Source: Zea mays (taxonomy: Eukaryota > Streptophyta > Magnoliopsida > Poales > Poaceae). From it: 64,000 bases of DNA. How positions within the stretch are numbered: position 1 is the first letter of the stretch; every line of letters starts with the position of its first letter. Under the pieces are notes generated by a model. It had not been told where the DNA came from, did not search any database, and saw only the letters and a program-made list of their open reading frames with translations. The position numbers and the translations under genes are program-made. The DNA lies in assembly GCF_902167145.1 (NCBI RefSeq), contig NC_050097.1, positions 172,390,923 to 172,454,922 on the forward strand. The letters run 5' to 3'. This document shows, piece after piece, positions 45,901-58,395 of the stretch.

Positions 45901-46945
45901 GTATGTAGGCGTGCTGACCGAGGACCCTTTAACTGGTCACATGCCTCGTCATGGGTAAGCCTTGCCTCGGGCAGACTAAGGCCGGAATAAGATAACACGA
46001 AATGGGCGTGGAGCGGTGGCGAGAGTAGCGTGTACCCTCCGTGGCAAGAGGCCGGACGGTGGTGTATCTGTGCTCTCGGTTTGCGTGAACCTGATCCGGT
46101 CTTAAGAACCCCGGTGGCGGGTTGACATATGCAAGGGTTAAGTGCTACATATGTCGTGTGATTGGAGATCCTCAGCTGAGTATAATCGATTTGGATCGCC
46201 GTACCTTCGCGGTTATGAAGACTTGGTCACTTCCCTGCAACCTAAAGTCAAGACGTGAACACTATGGATAAAAATGATGTTGTCTTGATGTGATGTGAAA
46301 TTAGACTAGATGCAAATAGAGTCTATTAATACTCAATATGGCGTTAAAAGATTGAAAGTAAGGACTCACTTTAGTAAGCTACTTCTGCAAAACTATAAGT
46401 TGATTTTTGCTAAAGCCTCTCCTTGACTCCTATTTATCCAGCATACCCTTGAGAGTCTTTTCCTTAGTCGGGTAAGACTTGCTGAGTAATTCCATACTCA
46501 GGGTTTATCCCTTTGTTGTTTTTAGGTGAGGAAGCGACAAATTTTTGTTGCTTTTGCTCCAAGGTGGTACCAAATGAAGAAAAACAAGACTGAAGTTCGG
46601 GAGGACTCGGTCCTCCACATAGGATCTTTTGCTTTAGCTTATCGGGAGGAGTTTGTGCCTCCCTTGGTTTGTATAATATTACTACTCAGCACTCACCTTT
46701 TTAGTTCTGGTCTGTAACAAAATAACTTAAGCTTGCTTTTGAAATAAATGTAATTTATGTAATCGCTTCCGCATTTCTTTATCTCCGATGTTCTGTAATG
46801 TCTGCAAGACGGGTGAAACGTTCCTGGTGAGGTAAGGAAAGATACCGAGCTTGTCAAGTGACTTAGGAACATCTACAGGGTGTCTGATGTCTGTTAGACA
46901 AGGACAACTGTAGGTGGGCCTAATTACTTGGGAGGTTCCGTCACA
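42929..46945 (+). repeat. 5' LTR of element C
   Basis: It runs TGTAACACCCCTGGTG to GGTTCCGTCACA, unusually long for a plant LTR. A CTATAAATTG box lies at 44241-44250 in a GC-rich segment and is the likely promoter. Open frames inside it recur in both LTRs and lack protein motifs. Confidence 0.93.
44241..44248 (+). promoter_or_regulatory. LTR TATA box of element C
   Basis: CTATAAAT sits at the boundary of the GC-rich block of the 5' LTR (the same at 53889 in the 3' LTR). It leaves about 2.7 kb of LTR as transcribed leader before the primer site. Confidence 0.5.
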
Positions 46946-46947
46946 GC

Positions 46948-46959
46948 TGGTATCGGAGC
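46948..46959 (+). promoter_or_regulatory. Primer-binding site of element C, initiator-Met tRNA type
   Basis: TGGTATCGGAGC lies two bases after the LTR. It matches the plant iMet primer site TGGTATCAGAGC with one mismatch. Confidence 0.8.
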
Positions 46960-47183
46960 GTAGCCCTTCTTTGCAGATATTATGAGGCATCTTCAAAAGG
47001 ATTTTCAAAAGTCTTACTTAAAAACCCTTTTCTCTTCTTACCTAAGTATTCTGAAGAGTCTATTTTAAAGACCAGATAGGAAGAGTGCAATGTATAGAAG
47101 GTTGAATCAACTAAGGTTGATTCTGTAATTATACATGCATCATGCTAAGAATCATACTAATAACATTTTCCCCCTTAGAAAAG

Positions 47184-47768
47184 ATGCCGCCACGCACAAG
47201 GCTAACGGCACGCAAGTCTACGGGACCAATTGGGGTGCCTCGGCATCAACTGGCTCCCCGACATGAAAGCAGCAGCAGTGGAAGTAATGACCCCATCGGA
47301 GATCTTGAAGCCCGTGTGAGTCGACTTCAAGCAGCGCTGCAACACAGGACCGATGCTTGGGTCGCCGATGGAGATAGAATCAATGAACTTAGAAGGGACA
47401 TCCGTCACTTGCAGGATCAGCTCGCTGATCGAGACTTAGCACTTGACTGGGCCGTACAGTCTCGTTTGCTAATGTGTGCTAAGGAAGCAAGGGCTCAGGC
47501 CCGAATTAAAGAACTTAGCTCGACTGTCGATAACCTGCAGGTTTACTGCAATACGTTGCATGAGGAAGTCCATATACTATACTCACAATTACACCCTAGT
47601 GAGCCTGCACACCCTGCTGAGGCGGAAGCCGGACCATCTCACGTTGCGGGACGCGCGCTGGGTGGGGAGTTAGACCTTTTTGAGCCCCCTCCTTCTTTGA
47701 GGTTGGTTGATGTCTGGACTCCCACACCTGACGATGAGGCCGCCAAGACTAATGGAAAGCAGGAATAA
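47184..47768 (+). CDS. ORF0 of element C, coiled-coil protein upstream of gag
   Basis: This 194-residue frame starts MPPRTRLTARKS and ends NGKQE. Another in-frame ATG at 47142 would add 14 residues, but the 47184 ATG directly follows a CCTTAG/AAAAG acceptor-like sequence and parallels the MPTRTRG start of gag. Residues about 50-145 form a predicted coiled coil (LEARVSRLQAALQHR, LRRDIRHLQDQLADR, LSSTVDNLQVYCNTLHEEV). The end is acidic and Pro-rich. It shows no enzyme motif. An extra ORF before gag is known in some Del-lineage grass elements, such as rice RIRE3 and RIRE8. The likely role, particle or RNA handling, is not established. It is separated from gag by 188 bases and by a stop, so it is not a gag fusion. 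Confidence 0.75.
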   Translation: MPPRTRLTARKSTGPIGVPRHQLAPRHESSSSGSNDPIGDLEARVSRLQAALQHRTDAWVADGDRINELRRDIRHLQDQLADRDLALDWAVQSRLLMCAKEARAQARIKELSSTVDNLQVYCNTLHEEVHILYSQLHPSEPAHPAEAEAGPSHVAGRALGGELDLFEPPPSLRLVDVWTPTPDDEAAKTNGKQE

Positions 47769-47956
47769 TGGTGTAATAGAAGTAAAAGTAGAGTAGTGTA
47801 TTGTAGGGAGTACTGTTGTATAATAGGTTGAACTTTTGTATAATGGGTAATGTATCCTGTTATGTAATATCGAGTCTGTATCATTACTTTTTATAGTAAT
47901 GTAAAATGGAAGGTTCTCTGGCATATTATGTTTACTTCAAATGTTCTTTGCCACAG

Positions 47957-50900
47957 ATGCCGACCAGGACTCGAGGACAGGACGCAGCCGGAACTTCTGG
48001 GGGAAGGGATGTTACCCCAAACCCACCTCCGGTTCCTCCCACGTTAGCCGAGGCAATTGCCGCCTTGGTGAATGCCACCGCAGACAATACCCGCTTCCTT
48101 AGGGAAATGGCGGGTCAGCAGCAATTCCAGCAGCAAGCAGGAAGGGGTTATCCGCATGGCCCCCGTGAAACTACTTATTTGGATTTCTCTGAAACCCGTC
48201 CACCCCTATTCGTCAAAGCTGAAGATCCCCTAGAAGCTGATGAGTGGATACGGGTTATCGAACAAAAGTTTGGTCTTCTCCGTTGCTCAGAGACGCAGAA
48301 GCCGTTATTTGCAGCACAACAACTACGTGGTCCTGCCAGTACCTGGTGGGGAAATTTTGTGGCTATTCAACCTGTCAACCATCAAGTCACCTGGGATGAG
48401 TTTAAAGTAGCCTTCCGTGAGCACTACATACCTGAAGGAGTGCTGCATATGATACAAGAGGAATTTATGAAGTTAAAACAAGGTGGAGATACCGTCAACC
48501 AATATTTCAACAAGTTTAATCACCTGTCACAGTATGCCATCGACCAGGTGAATACTGATTTAAAGAAGAAGAACTGTTTTATGCGGGGTTTAAATGATCG
48601 GCTACAGAGAAAGATGGCCACATGCATAGACCTCACGTATGGAAAGGCTGTCAGCACAGCCTTATCTGTTGAAGCCAAATACGCAAATTCTGGGAAGAAT
48701 AAGGGATTCGGTGGTGAGAGGCTTAATCAGGGCCAGGCGAAGAAGCAACGGTTTGTGATCCGACCTTCAAGCCAAAATCGCACTTTTTCTCGTCCACCCT
48801 CATTCCCTTTCAAACAACCTATCATTATTCGCCCCAACAATACCCCCACTACCCCAAATCAGCCGGGTGCCCCAGGCACTCGATTCCCTACCTTGCCTAG
48901 TTCTTCAACTGGGTGTTTTAATTGCGGCAAGTCGGGACATTTTATCAAAGACTGCCCATATCCTAAGCAGAATCAATCTAATGCTCCGCAAGGATCTGGG
49001 AGATCAGCTCAGCCTAAAGGAAATGTTGTGGGGAAAAATACGAAGAAGACGGGGCGTGTATATTACACTCAAGTGGCCACGACACCGGAAGGAGAGCCGG
49101 TGATGATGGGTACGTTTCCCGTGGCCAGTCACCCAGCAATTATTCTTTTTGATTCTGGTGCTTCACATACATTCATTAGCAAGAAATTTGTGGAGCAACA
49201 TCATATTGCATGTCATGAATCGAAAGAGGGATTTAAAATTCATTCACCTGGGGGACACATTTTTACTAGAGAAGTGGCCTATGGAGTGCCAGTAACAATG
49301 GCCGGACGGAACTTTCCTGCTAACATGATTGTTCTGAAAGGCCAGGATATAGATGTAATTTTGGGTATGAATTGGTTAACCCAACACAAGGCAATTCTCA
49401 ACACTGAACCCAGAACCGTCAGGTTGAGCTATAATCAAGAAGAGATTCTTTTGTCTCTCCCCGTAACTAATCCAACCAAAGCTTCTGGTAGAGTATATGA
49501 AGCCATTGTACCGGAGATCAAGAACATTCCGGTAGTATGTGAGTTTCCAGATGTATTTCCGGAAGATTTGCCTGGACTGCCCCCTGAAAGAGATGTAGAA
49601 TTTGTAATTGAGCTAAAGCCCGGTACGGCTCCCATCTCCCGAAGATCGTACCGTATGCCCCCTAATGAGTTGGCGGAATTGAAGATTCAATTACAAGATC
49701 TACTGAATAAGGGATTCATCCGGCCAAGCTCGTCCCCATGGGGTTGTCCCGCCATTTTTGTTAAGAAGAAGGATCAAACCTTGCGAATGTGCGTGGATTA
49801 TCGACCCCTGAATGAGGTCACCATCAAGAATAAGTACCCTCTTCCAAGGATCGACATCTTATTTGATCAACTGACTGGGGCGAGGGTATTTTCCAAAATT
49901 GATCTCAGGTCGGGCTATCACCAAATCCGTATTCGGCCCGAGGATATACCGAAGACCGCGTTTACTACGCGGTACGGATTGTTTGAATACTTGGTAATGT
50001 CTTTCGGGCTCACAAATGCTCCTGCCCACTTCACTTATTTGATGAACTCGGTGTTCATGCCCGAGTTGGACAAGTTCGTGGTGGTCTTCATCGACGATAT
50101 CTTGATATATTCTAAAAATGAAGAGGACCATGCTCAGCATCTACGGATTGTATTGACGCGCCTGAGGGAACATCAGCTATATGCCAAGTTCAACAAGTGT
50201 GCGTTCTGGCTGGAAGAAATTCAATTTTTGGGGCACGTGTTATCGGCTAAAGGAACTGCGGTAGATCCTAGCAAGGTCAAAGATATTCTGGAGTGGAAAC
50301 CCCCAACCACTGTTCACCAAGTCCGGAGTTTTCTTGGACTAGCTGGATATTATCGCAGATTCATACCAGATTTTTCTAAGCTTGTGAAGCCAATCACAAG
50401 TTTATTGAAGAATGACATTAAGTTCAATTGGTCTTCTAAGTGTAATGAAGCCTTTGAGCAATTGAAGACACTATTGACCACTGCTCCGGTATTGGCTCAA
50501 CCGGACATCACTAAGCCTTTTGATGTATATTGTGATGCATCTGGCAGTGGGCTCGGCTGTGTACTGATGCAAGAGGGCCGAGTAATTGCGTATGCTTCAA
50601 GGCAGTTGCGCCGGCATGAGGAGCATTATCCAACCCATGATTTGGAGCTGGCTGCTGTGGTTCATGCCCTGAAGATATGGTGTCACTATCTGCTGGGAAA
50701 TATCTGTCACATATATACAGATCATAAAAGTTTGAAGTACATCTTCACCCAGTCAGAGTTAAATATGAGGCAAAGACGATGGCTTGAGCTTATTAAAGAC
50801 TATGAACTGGAGATCCATTATCACCCAGGCAAGGCCAATGTGGTGGCAGATGCACTGAGCCGTAAGGTTTCCTGCCACTGTCTTACAATGAAGACCTCTG

Positions 50901-51913
50901 ACAACACCTTGTGTCAAGAGATGGAAAAGCTAAACCTGGGAATAATCCAACAAGGGACTCTGAATCAGCTAAAGCTTGAGTCAATCATTTTGCAAAGGAT
51001 AATTGATGCTCAAAAGGATAATCTGGGTATGAATCACATACGAGAGAAGATAAGGACTGGAGTAGCCAAATGTTTCAAGGAAGACGATCAAGGTGTGATA
51101 TGGTTTAAAAACCGCATAGTAGTGCCAAAGAACGAAGAACTCCGCCAGCAAATGCTTGATGAAGCACATCTTAGTCGTTATTCTATTCATCCCGGAAGCA
51201 CTAAGATGTACCAAGATTTAAAGCAACATTACTGGTGGACAAAGATGAAGATTGAAATTGCACGATATGTGGCTAGATGTGACACTTGCAGACGTGTCAA
51301 GGCCATACACATGAAAACTGCTGGTCCATTACAATCTTTGCCAATCCCAACATGGAAATGGGAAGACATCAGTATGGACTTTATTGTGGGACTGCCCAGG
51401 ACGGCCAAAGGGTATGATTCTATTTGGGTTATCGTTGATCGACTCACAAAGATTGTCCATTTCTTACCTGTAAGGGCCAAATATACAGTAGCCACTTATG
51501 CAGCATTATATATCAGCCGTATTCTCAGTTTGCATGGTATTCCAAAGACCATAGTGTCGGATCGTGGACCTCAGTTCGTATCCAAGTTTTGGGAAGAACT
51601 TCATAAATCCTTGGGTACCAAATTGCTCCACAGTTCGGCCTATCATCCTCAAACCAGTGGACAGACTGAGAGGGTGAACCAGATACTCGAGGATATGCTG
51701 CGGGCATGTATTCTGGACTTCTCGCAGAAATGGGATGAATGTTTGCCCCTAGCGGAGTTTTCATATAATAATAGCTATCAAGAAAGTATCAAGATGGCAC
51801 CCTTCGAAACTTTATATGGACGACGGTGTCGAACTCCGCTAAATTGGTCTGAACCTGGAGAAAGATACTTCTTTAGGCCTGATATGGTGAAAGAGGTCGA
51901 AGAAAAGGTTTAG
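47957..51913 (+). CDS. gag-pol: Gag-pol polyprotein of element C (ends at an in-frame stop)
   Basis: The frame is 1,318 residues from ATG at 47957, chosen over an in-frame ATG at 47906 because MPTRTRG is the usual style and a CCACAG precedes it. Gag domain about 70-230 ([17 protein letters not shown]). CCHC zinc knuckle [14 protein letters not shown] near 318. Protease [10 protein letters not shown] near 398. RT roughly 540-780, with [10 protein letters not shown] near 610 and FIDDILIY near 711. RNase H from about 850, with [10 protein letters not shown] and TDHKSLKY. Integrase HHCC finger about 1069-1114; DDE residues in MDFIVG near 1139, SDRGPQF near 1200 and TERVNQ near 1237. TAG at 51911-51913 stops the frame before the C-terminal part, which continues in the same frame. 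Apart from this break all motifs are present. Confidence 0.92.
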   Translation: MPTRTRGQDAAGTSGGRDVTPNPPPVPPTLAEAIAALVNATADNTRFLREMAGQQQFQQQAGRGYPHGPRETTYLDFSETRPPLFVKAEDPLEADEWIRVIEQKFGLLRCSETQKPLFAAQQLRGPASTWWGNFVAIQPVNHQVTWDEFKVAFREHYIPEGVLHMIQEEFMKLKQGGDTVNQYFNKFNHLSQYAIDQVNTDLKKKNCFMRGLNDRLQRKMATCIDLTYGKAVSTALSVEAKYANSGKNKGFGGERLNQGQAKKQRFVIRPSSQNRTFSRPPSFPFKQPIIIRPNNTPTTPNQPGAPGTRFPTLPSSSTGCFNCGKSGHFIKDCPYPKQNQSNAPQGSGRSAQPKGNVVGKNTKKTGRVYYTQVATTPEGEPVMMGTFPVASHPAIILFDSGASHTFISKKFVEQHHIACHESKEGFKIHSPGGHIFTREVAYGVPVTMAGRNFPANMIVLKGQDIDVILGMNWLTQHKAILNTEPRTVRLSYNQEEILLSLPVTNPTKASGRVYEAIVPEIKNIPVVCEFPDVFPEDLPGLPPERDVEFVIELKPGTAPISRRSYRMPPNELAELKIQLQDLLNKGFIRPSSSPWGCPAIFVKKKDQTLRMCVDYRPLNEVTIKNKYPLPRIDILFDQLTGARVFSKIDLRSGYHQIRIRPEDIPKTAFTTRYGLFEYLVMSFGLTNAPAHFTYLMNSVFMPELDKFVVVFIDDILIYSKNEEDHAQHLRIVLTRLREHQLYAKFNKCAFWLEEIQFLGHVLSAKGTAVDPSKVKDILEWKPPTTVHQVRSFLGLAGYYRRFIPDFSKLVKPITSLLKNDIKFNWSSKCNEAFEQLKTLLTTAPVLAQPDITKPFDVYCDASGSGLGCVLMQEGRVIAYASRQLRRHEEHYPTHDLELAAVVHALKIWCHYLLGNICHIYTDHKSLKYIFTQSELNMRQRRWLELIKDYELEIHYHPGKANVVADALSRKVSCHCLTMKTSDNTLCQEMEKLNLGIIQQGTLNQLKLESIILQRIIDAQKDNLGMNHIREKIRTGVAKCFKEDDQGVIWFKNRIVVPKNEELRQQMLDEAHLSRYSIHPGSTKMYQDLKQHYWWTKMKIEIARYVARCDTCRRVKAIHMKTAGPLQSLPIPTWKWEDISMDFIVGLPRTAKGYDSIWVIVDRLTKIVHFLPVRAKYTVATYAALYISRILSLHGIPKTIVSDRGPQFVSKFWEELHKSLGTKLLHSSAYHPQTSGQTERVNQILEDMLRACILDFSQKWDECLPLAEFSYNNSYQESIKMAPFETLYGRRCRTPLNWSEPGERYFFRPDMVKEVEEKV

Positions 51914-52426
51914 AGAATTATTCATAATATGAAGAAAGCTCAGACTCGACAGAAGAGTTATGCAGACCGACGACGACAACCCTTATGCTTTCTGGTAGAC
52001 GATTATGTCTACTTAAAAGTTTCACCAATGAAGGGTGTATCGCGTTTCGGGGTTAAAGGGAAGCTTGCACCCAGGTACGTTGGTCCATTCCTGGTGATTG
52101 AGCAATGTGGACCAGTGGCATATCGACTCCAACTACCCGAAACATTGTCTGCTGTACATAATGTGTTCCACGTGTCACAATTGAAGAAGTGTCTTCAGGT
52201 TCCCGATCGAACCATTGAAGTGACTGATGTTGTCCTGGAACCAGATTTAACATACTCAGAACATCCTATTCGAGTTCTGGATCAAAAGGACAGGGTCACC
52301 CGAAGAAAGACTCTCAAGTTCTACAAGATACAGTGGAACCAGCATTCTGAAGATGAGGCTACATGGGAAACCCAAGACTTTTTAGACAAGAATTTCCCAG
52401 GCTTTTTAGCCTCTTGTAAATTGTAA
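51914..52426 (+). pseudogene. C-terminal integrase tail and chromodomain-like end of element C, beyond the stop
   Basis: The same reading frame continues for 170 codons to TAA at 52424. It has the GPY/F-type motif (YVGPFLVIEQCGPVAYRL) and HNVFHVSQLKK, then a chromodomain-like segment with RVLDQKDRVTRRKTLKFYKI and EATWETQDFL. This part normally helps aim integration to heterochromatin. Separated from the rest by one stop codon, it is probably not made in this copy unless read-through occurs. Confidence 0.85.
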
Positions 52427-52565
52427 AGCCTGTATAACTGTGTAATAGAGAAGTGACCCCCACATCACCCCTGCCTTGTACCAAAACTTAAGAAATAAAA
52501 ATGTGATGTGTTTCCTTTACCATTACCTACCCTAGGATTTTAATCTCGGGACGAGATTCTTTTAT

Positions 52566-52576
52566 GGGGGGAAGGA
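52566..52576 (+). promoter_or_regulatory. Polypurine tract of element C
   Basis: GGGGGGAAGGA directly precedes the 3' LTR and follows AATCTCGGGACGAGATTC, a palindromic block also seen, diverged, near the polypurine tract of element D at 59535. Confidence 0.85.
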
Positions 52577-55500
52577 TGTAACACCCCTAGTGTTACTATA
52601 ACTAAAACTTGAGCATGACATCATAAGCATTAGCATTGCATATGTTTGACACACCTAGAGTGCATTCACTAGGCAAAAATTTCAAACAAGTTGTATTATT
52701 TTAATGTTTTGCAAATAGAACACTAGTTAAAGGACTTAACCCTAAATAGTGGTTAAAGGGGTAACACTTAACCCAAGTTGAGAAAACCCAAAAGCTTTAG
52801 GGTAAAAGTCATAAAATGACCCCAAAAATAAACTTGAATCACATTTATGCCCCTGGGATACCAGAAACCCTAATTGGAACCCTGGAAAACCCTAAAACCA
52901 AATCCTAGGGACTTATGTGCAAAAGTGATGAACCTTTGGACTAAAGTGTAAAAACTACTATGTTTGAACATATAAAGTCATTTGGTTCACAAATATGTGA
53001 ATTTGCAAGGTAAACCCTAAGTTTTGGGCTTATTTGCAAAAATCACCTCTTAAGCACTATAGAGCCTAAGTCTGAAATTCAGTTTTGTTGGTTTAACTTT
53101 GGAGCCCTGTATCTTTTAAAATATAGGGAATTTGCCCAAAGTGACCACAACAAGTTTGAAGACCAAACATAGGAGAACAACTTTGTTTAAGGATTCAAGC
53201 CATGTTCTTATAAGAAATAGGGAGAAAATCTCAACCTAAGTTGGACTGTCAGGCTGGTTCTGTCTGAATATCAGGCTAACTGATGCATGCCCTGAACTTC
53301 AAGCCCAATTTCAAACCCGATGCAGTGGCTTTTTAGGGCAACATCATATGGCAATATTGTAGATGGCATATTGCTCTACAACTTTGCTGCAGAGCTTGGT
53401 ATGAGTTATCATCAGAAATCAAGAGAAAACTTGGCTTCAAATTTGGCTGTCAGGTTCATTTAACTGAACTTCTGATGGTACAGTGCTCTAACCGGATCAG
53501 CTCGACCGCCATAGAAAAGATCTCACCGCCGGTGGCTTTCCGCCGTGATTCACGTCGCCGGCGTCATGATTCGTGCTCGGGTATGTGGATAACTTCGCGG
53601 CGTCAAAAGATCGTCACCGCCCATGACCTGGACACCACTCCGACTAGCCGTAGCCCATCTCCCCTGGCTCACCGCCCGCGGTAAAGTGCTCACCGTCGAC
53701 CGCCGCCTCCCGGTCGTGCGCCGCGTGGCTCAACCCTTCCACCGCGTCGCTGTAACTTGCTACTGCTGTCAAATCAACGCCGGTGAGGTTGCCACGGCGT
53801 AGGACACTAATTCGCGTGCGCCAGTGCTCTTCTCCATCTCCGGCCGCCGCGCGTCTTGCTCGAAATTCGCGGCCACCGCCCGCTAACACTATAAATTGAC
53901 CCCTCCCCGACCTCCGTAGGGTAGTAAGCTGTCCAGCCACCACGAATAAACCGCAATCGTTCGCTGAGGTTCGCGAATTCGGAGTTTCCCCCAAATCCGA
54001 TTTCCGCCACCGTGAAACAAGCCTCACCGTCGCCAGCCATACTCTGGTCAGTTCCCGTCCTCTGCTCCCTTGTTTAAGCATTCACATACGTCTGCGATAC
54101 TCGCCAACCCATCCAATTGAGCTAGGATCCCATAAATCATCGGGAACATGTAGGTTGTTAGTTCATCCGCGCGCTCACCGTGGCCAGAAACATTTGGTTA
54201 GCCGTTCTTGAAATTAACTTGGGGAAAACCTTCACTCGACCCTGAATTTGGTTTCGACCAACGTAGAGCGCCAGTACTTGCCCCACTCGGCCGGTCCAGG
54301 ACCTCGCCGGAGTCTCTCCGCGCACGTCGCCGTCGTGGACCGCCCACTGCGAAGAAATAGAACCTCAAGGGCCTCTGTGCAAAGCGTCAGTGACACAGGA
54401 AAACAGTAGAAAGACCGGATCCCAGTTAATGAGAACCCCGAGGGTATTTTTGCAAAGCCGCCAGCGCGGGCGCCTTTCTGCCCTAGCTGGGCCGCCTGGG
54501 CTGCATTCGGCCCAGTGCTATTCAATTGTTTTTCTTTTTCTTTTATCTCCAGAGCCAAAACAATTATAGAAAAATGTAGAAAAATGCGAAAATTGTGAAA
54601 CTAATTTTCCTAGGCTTGTTATTTTCCCTAGAAGTTAATAAAAATAGTTTTGTGATTTTTAGTGGAAATAAGAAATTTTAGGGTATTTAAAGTAGTTAAA
54701 GGTATTAGTTATGGATTTTTAGAAAATAATTGGTAAGTCCAAAAATGCCCAAACTTTTTATGGGAACTTAAAACAATATTTATAAGCCTTGGGTAGAGTT
54801 TGAATTGATTTGGACCTTGTTTGATCACCAAACCCCAAAACACCCCCCTGCCCTATGAACTCCTTTACCGACTCCGGAAACCCTAAGTTCTCGTTCCTTG
54901 AAGGAAAGTTGTATTCAAGACATAGATAATAAGTTTATATTATCTTTGCATCCTCATGAGCATCCCATGGCATCCATTCTTATACATATGTATGGTTATG
55001 ATTAGAATGTGAAGAAGAAATCGAAGTAACTGAAGAGGAGACACCACCACCACCTTCGGAATCTCAGGCCAGGAATTGTTTCTACTTTGATATCTGTGGA
55101 TCTGAGCCTGATTCACCTGTGAACGAAGGCAAGCCCCGGTGCATGCAACCCCTTTCCTTGTGTTTTTAAATACTTTTCGCACACTTAAGTCTAGTGAAAT
55201 GTGCATTAAGTTCATAGGAGTTGCTTGGAACCCTTTGATGCATTACTTTCCTTGATATCCATACCTTTATAGATACTTCTGTGAAGTATCAAAATATGTT
55301 TTACAAAAATGCTTAGCCTTGCTTAGATCTTGTGGATAGAGGTTGTCCTCAATTTAACCCGGGAGGGGATGGCTTCTACCTGCAAGTATATTTTCATTGG
55401 AGCAATAGTGGGATCTTACTGCAAAGCTCCCTGTGATGCTCTTTCATCCTAAGGAACAGACACAATCCTAAGGATGGGAATACTGAAATTGAGACTTGGG

Positions 55501-56590
55501 TTAGGAACAGGTGATGTTCTACCCAAGTTGGTTAAGGATTAACGCGTATGTAGGCGTGCTGACCGAGGACCCTTTAACTGGTCACATGCCTCGTCATGGG
55601 TAAGCCTTGCCTCGGGCAGACTAAGGCCGGAATAAGATAACACGAAATGGGCGTGGAGCGGTGGCGAGAGTAGCGTGTACCCTCCGTGGCAAGAGGCCGG
55701 ACGGTGGTGTATCTGTGCTCTCGGTTTGCGTGAACCTGATCCGGTCTTAAGAACCCCGGTGGCGGGTTGACATATGCAAGGGTTAAGTGCTACATATGTC
55801 GTGTGATTGGAGATCCTCAGCTGAGTATAATCGATTCGGATCGCCGTACCTTCGCGGTTATGAAGACTTGGTCACTTCCCTGCAACCTAAAGTCAAGACG
55901 TGAACACTATGGATAAAAATGATGTTGTCTTGATGTGATGTGAAATTAGACTAGATGCAAATAGAGTCTATTAATACTCAATATGGCGTTAAAAGATTGA
56001 AAGTAAGGACTCACTTTAGTAAGCTACTTCTGCAAAACTATAAGTTGATTTTTGCTAAAGCCTCTCCTTGACTCCTATTTATCCAGCATACCCTTGAGAG
56101 TCTTTTTCTTAGTCGGGTAAGACTTGCTGAGTAATTCCATACTCAGGGTTTATCCCTTTGTTGTTTTTAGGTGAGGAAGTGACAAATTTTTGTTGCTTTT
56201 GCTCCAAGGTGGTACCAAATGAAGAAAAACAAGACTGAAGTTCGGGAGGACTCGGTCCTCCACATAGGATCTTTTGCTTTAGCTTATCAGGAGGAGTTTG
56301 TGCCTCCCTTGGTTTGTATAATATTACTACTCAGCACTCACCTTTTTAGTTCTGGTCTGTAACAAAATAACTTAAGCTTGCTTTTGAAATAAATGTAATT
56401 TATGTAATCCCTTCCGCATTTCTTTATCTCCGATGTTCTGTAATGTCTGCAAGACGGGTGAAACGTTCCTGGTGAGGTAAGGAAAGATACCGAGCTTGTC
56501 AAGTGACTTAGGAACATCTACAGGGTGTCTGATGTCTGTTAGACAAGGACAACTGTAGGTGGGCCTAATTACTTGGGAGGTTCCGTCACA
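52577..56590 (+). repeat. 3' LTR of element C
   Basis: 4,014 bp with the same ends as the 5' copy. Differences seen include CCTAGTG for CCTGGTG at the start and a short indel near 54893. Confidence 0.93.
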
Positions 56591-58395
56591 CGAGATGCGC
56601 GCAACGATGATCGCGCGTGACATCCTCCAATACTTCGCAGTTTTGGGCGGCCCGAGTGACGACCTACATTTGTGCTTGTGTCATCGACGACGTCCTCCGA
56701 CCACTACCTCCTTCGATTCGTGTTTTATTTTCGAATATTGTGTTTTATGCCTACCACATGTATTATTTACGCTAAAAACTTTACGATTTCATGCTTGAAC
56801 ACGGAGTTCGTATATTAGTTTACTGCATGCACATTGGAAAGGTAATTCCTTGATTTATGCTGTTTGTAATTTGCGCGTATGCAATAGAAACTCCCACGAT
56901 TTTTCCATAATTTTTGGATCTGTATAAAAATAGAAACTGCATGCATGCGGCTGCCATGTTTTTCGGATCTGCCATAAAAATAGGATCGTAATAACAACCT
57001 ACTAGAGCTATCAACCTCTCACATTGGCTCGATATTTACGCTTATAATTGAGGAATTTTATGCTCAAAACTTAAGGTTTTTATGCTCCACTCGGAGATGC
57101 GTCCACCAGTGAACAACATGCCAGATTTTTTACGCAGTGTAACGAATTGCATAAATACCTACACCGTGTAGTATAATTTGTATCAGTATATATCATAAAC
57201 TAGTTCTAATGTGTTTAGCTGCATGACTGTTGGAGTGATCCTATACTTATGAAGGAAATAAAACATTAAATATGATTTTTTTTATTTCTATGCATGCAAT
57301 TCATTTCCTTTTATTGCATATTCTTTCCATCATAAATTCGTGCGCATGCAACCGGTAACAAATTTTTACGCAGTATACCGAATTGCATAATTATTTACAT
57401 AGTGTAGCATATTTAGTATCAGTATATATCATAAAATGGTCATTACGAGTCTAGTTGCTTGGCTGTTGCAGTGATCCTAAATTTATGGAGGAAATAAAGC
57501 ATTTAAAAATAGAAACCGCCACACATATTTTTCCTAAATTTACGTGCATGTAAGGGAACGTGTTTGACCAATGCATGCATTTCGCCATAATTTTTGGATC
57601 TGTATAACCGCATGCATGGTGCTGCCATGTTTTTCGGATCTGCCATAAAAATAGGATCGTAATAACAACCTACTAGAGCTATCAACCTCTCACACTGGCT
57701 CGATATTTACGCTTATAATTGAGTGATTTTATGCTCAAAACCTAGGGTTATTACGCTCAAACCTGAAGATGCGTCCACCAGTGAACAACATACCAGATTT
57801 TTTACGCAGTGTAACGAATTACATAAATACCTACACCATGTAGTATAATTTGTATCAGTATATATCATAAACTAGATCTAATATGTTTAGCTGCATGGTT
57901 GTTGGAGGGATCCTATATTTATGAAGGAAATAAAACATTAAATACGATTTTTTTGTTCTATGCGTGCAATTCATTTCCTTTTATTGCACATTATTTTCAT
58001 CATAAATTCGTGCGCATGCAGCTGGTAACAGTTTTTACGCAGTATACCGAATTGCATAATTATCTACAAAGGGTAGCATATTTAGTAGCAGTACATATCA
58101 TAAAATGGTCCTTACGAGTCTAACTGCATGGCTGTTGCAGCGATCCTAAATTTATGGAGAAAATAAATCATTTAAAAATAGAAACCACCATACATATCTT
58201 TCCTAAATTTACGCGCATGCAAGGGAACGTGGTTGACTCATGCATGCTTTCCTTTTTTGTGCGCACAGACGTGGGCACGGGTGGCGCAACCGACAACCTG
58301 GTTCAGTCGGTGCGCTGGGTTGAACCAGGTTGCAAAGGTGATCGACCTAGGCTTTCTTTAACTATTGGAAGCCCAGGGCTCCCGTTATACCTGCC
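56591..58395 (+). other. Right arm of element E with ~670-bp tandem repeats
   Basis: It begins with the duplicated CGAGA of element C, then AT-rich DNA. TACGCAG with its context recurs at 57131, 57367, 57802 and 58036, so a 670-bp unit is present twice, each with two related ~235-bp subunits. The right terminal repeat is at about 58340-58395. No protein is supported. Confidence 0.6.
56880..58220. repeat. 670-bp higher-order tandem duplication in element E
   Basis: Copy 1 is about 56880-57550 and copy 2 about 57551-58220. Shared blocks include AGGATCGTAATAACAACCTA (about 56982 and 57652) and GTATCAGTATATATCATAAA in all four subunits. Copies differ by scattered substitutions. Confidence 0.75.

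Larger units (their letters stand above)
42929..56590 (+). mobile_element. Element C: Tekay/Del-like chromovirus with 4-kb LTRs
   Basis: The insertion is 13,662 bp with CGAGA on both sides (42924-42928 and 56591-56595). Order: 5' LTR, iMet-type primer site, ORF0, gag-pol, chromodomain-like tail, polypurine tract, 3' LTR. LTRs are 4,017 and 4,014 bp with a few dozen differences at most by eye, so the insertion is young. RT, integrase and the chromodomain-like end are typical of the Tekay/Del chromovirus clade. Confidence 0.93.
42521..58395. mobile_element. Element E: Mutator-like non-autonomous transposon hosting element C
   Basis: The left end reads GAGCCCTGGGCTTCCAATA after GTTTATATATTAA. 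The right end, reverse-complemented, reads GAGCCCTGGGCTTCCAATA after GGCAGGTATAACGG. Similarity continues past a GGAAGCC...AGGTCG block, giving inverted ends of about 50 bp. ATATATATA on both sides could be a 9-bp duplication but lies in a microsatellite. Without C the element is about 2.2 kb: a GC-rich left part and an AT-rich right part with tandem repeats. No transposase is present. Confidence 0.6.
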
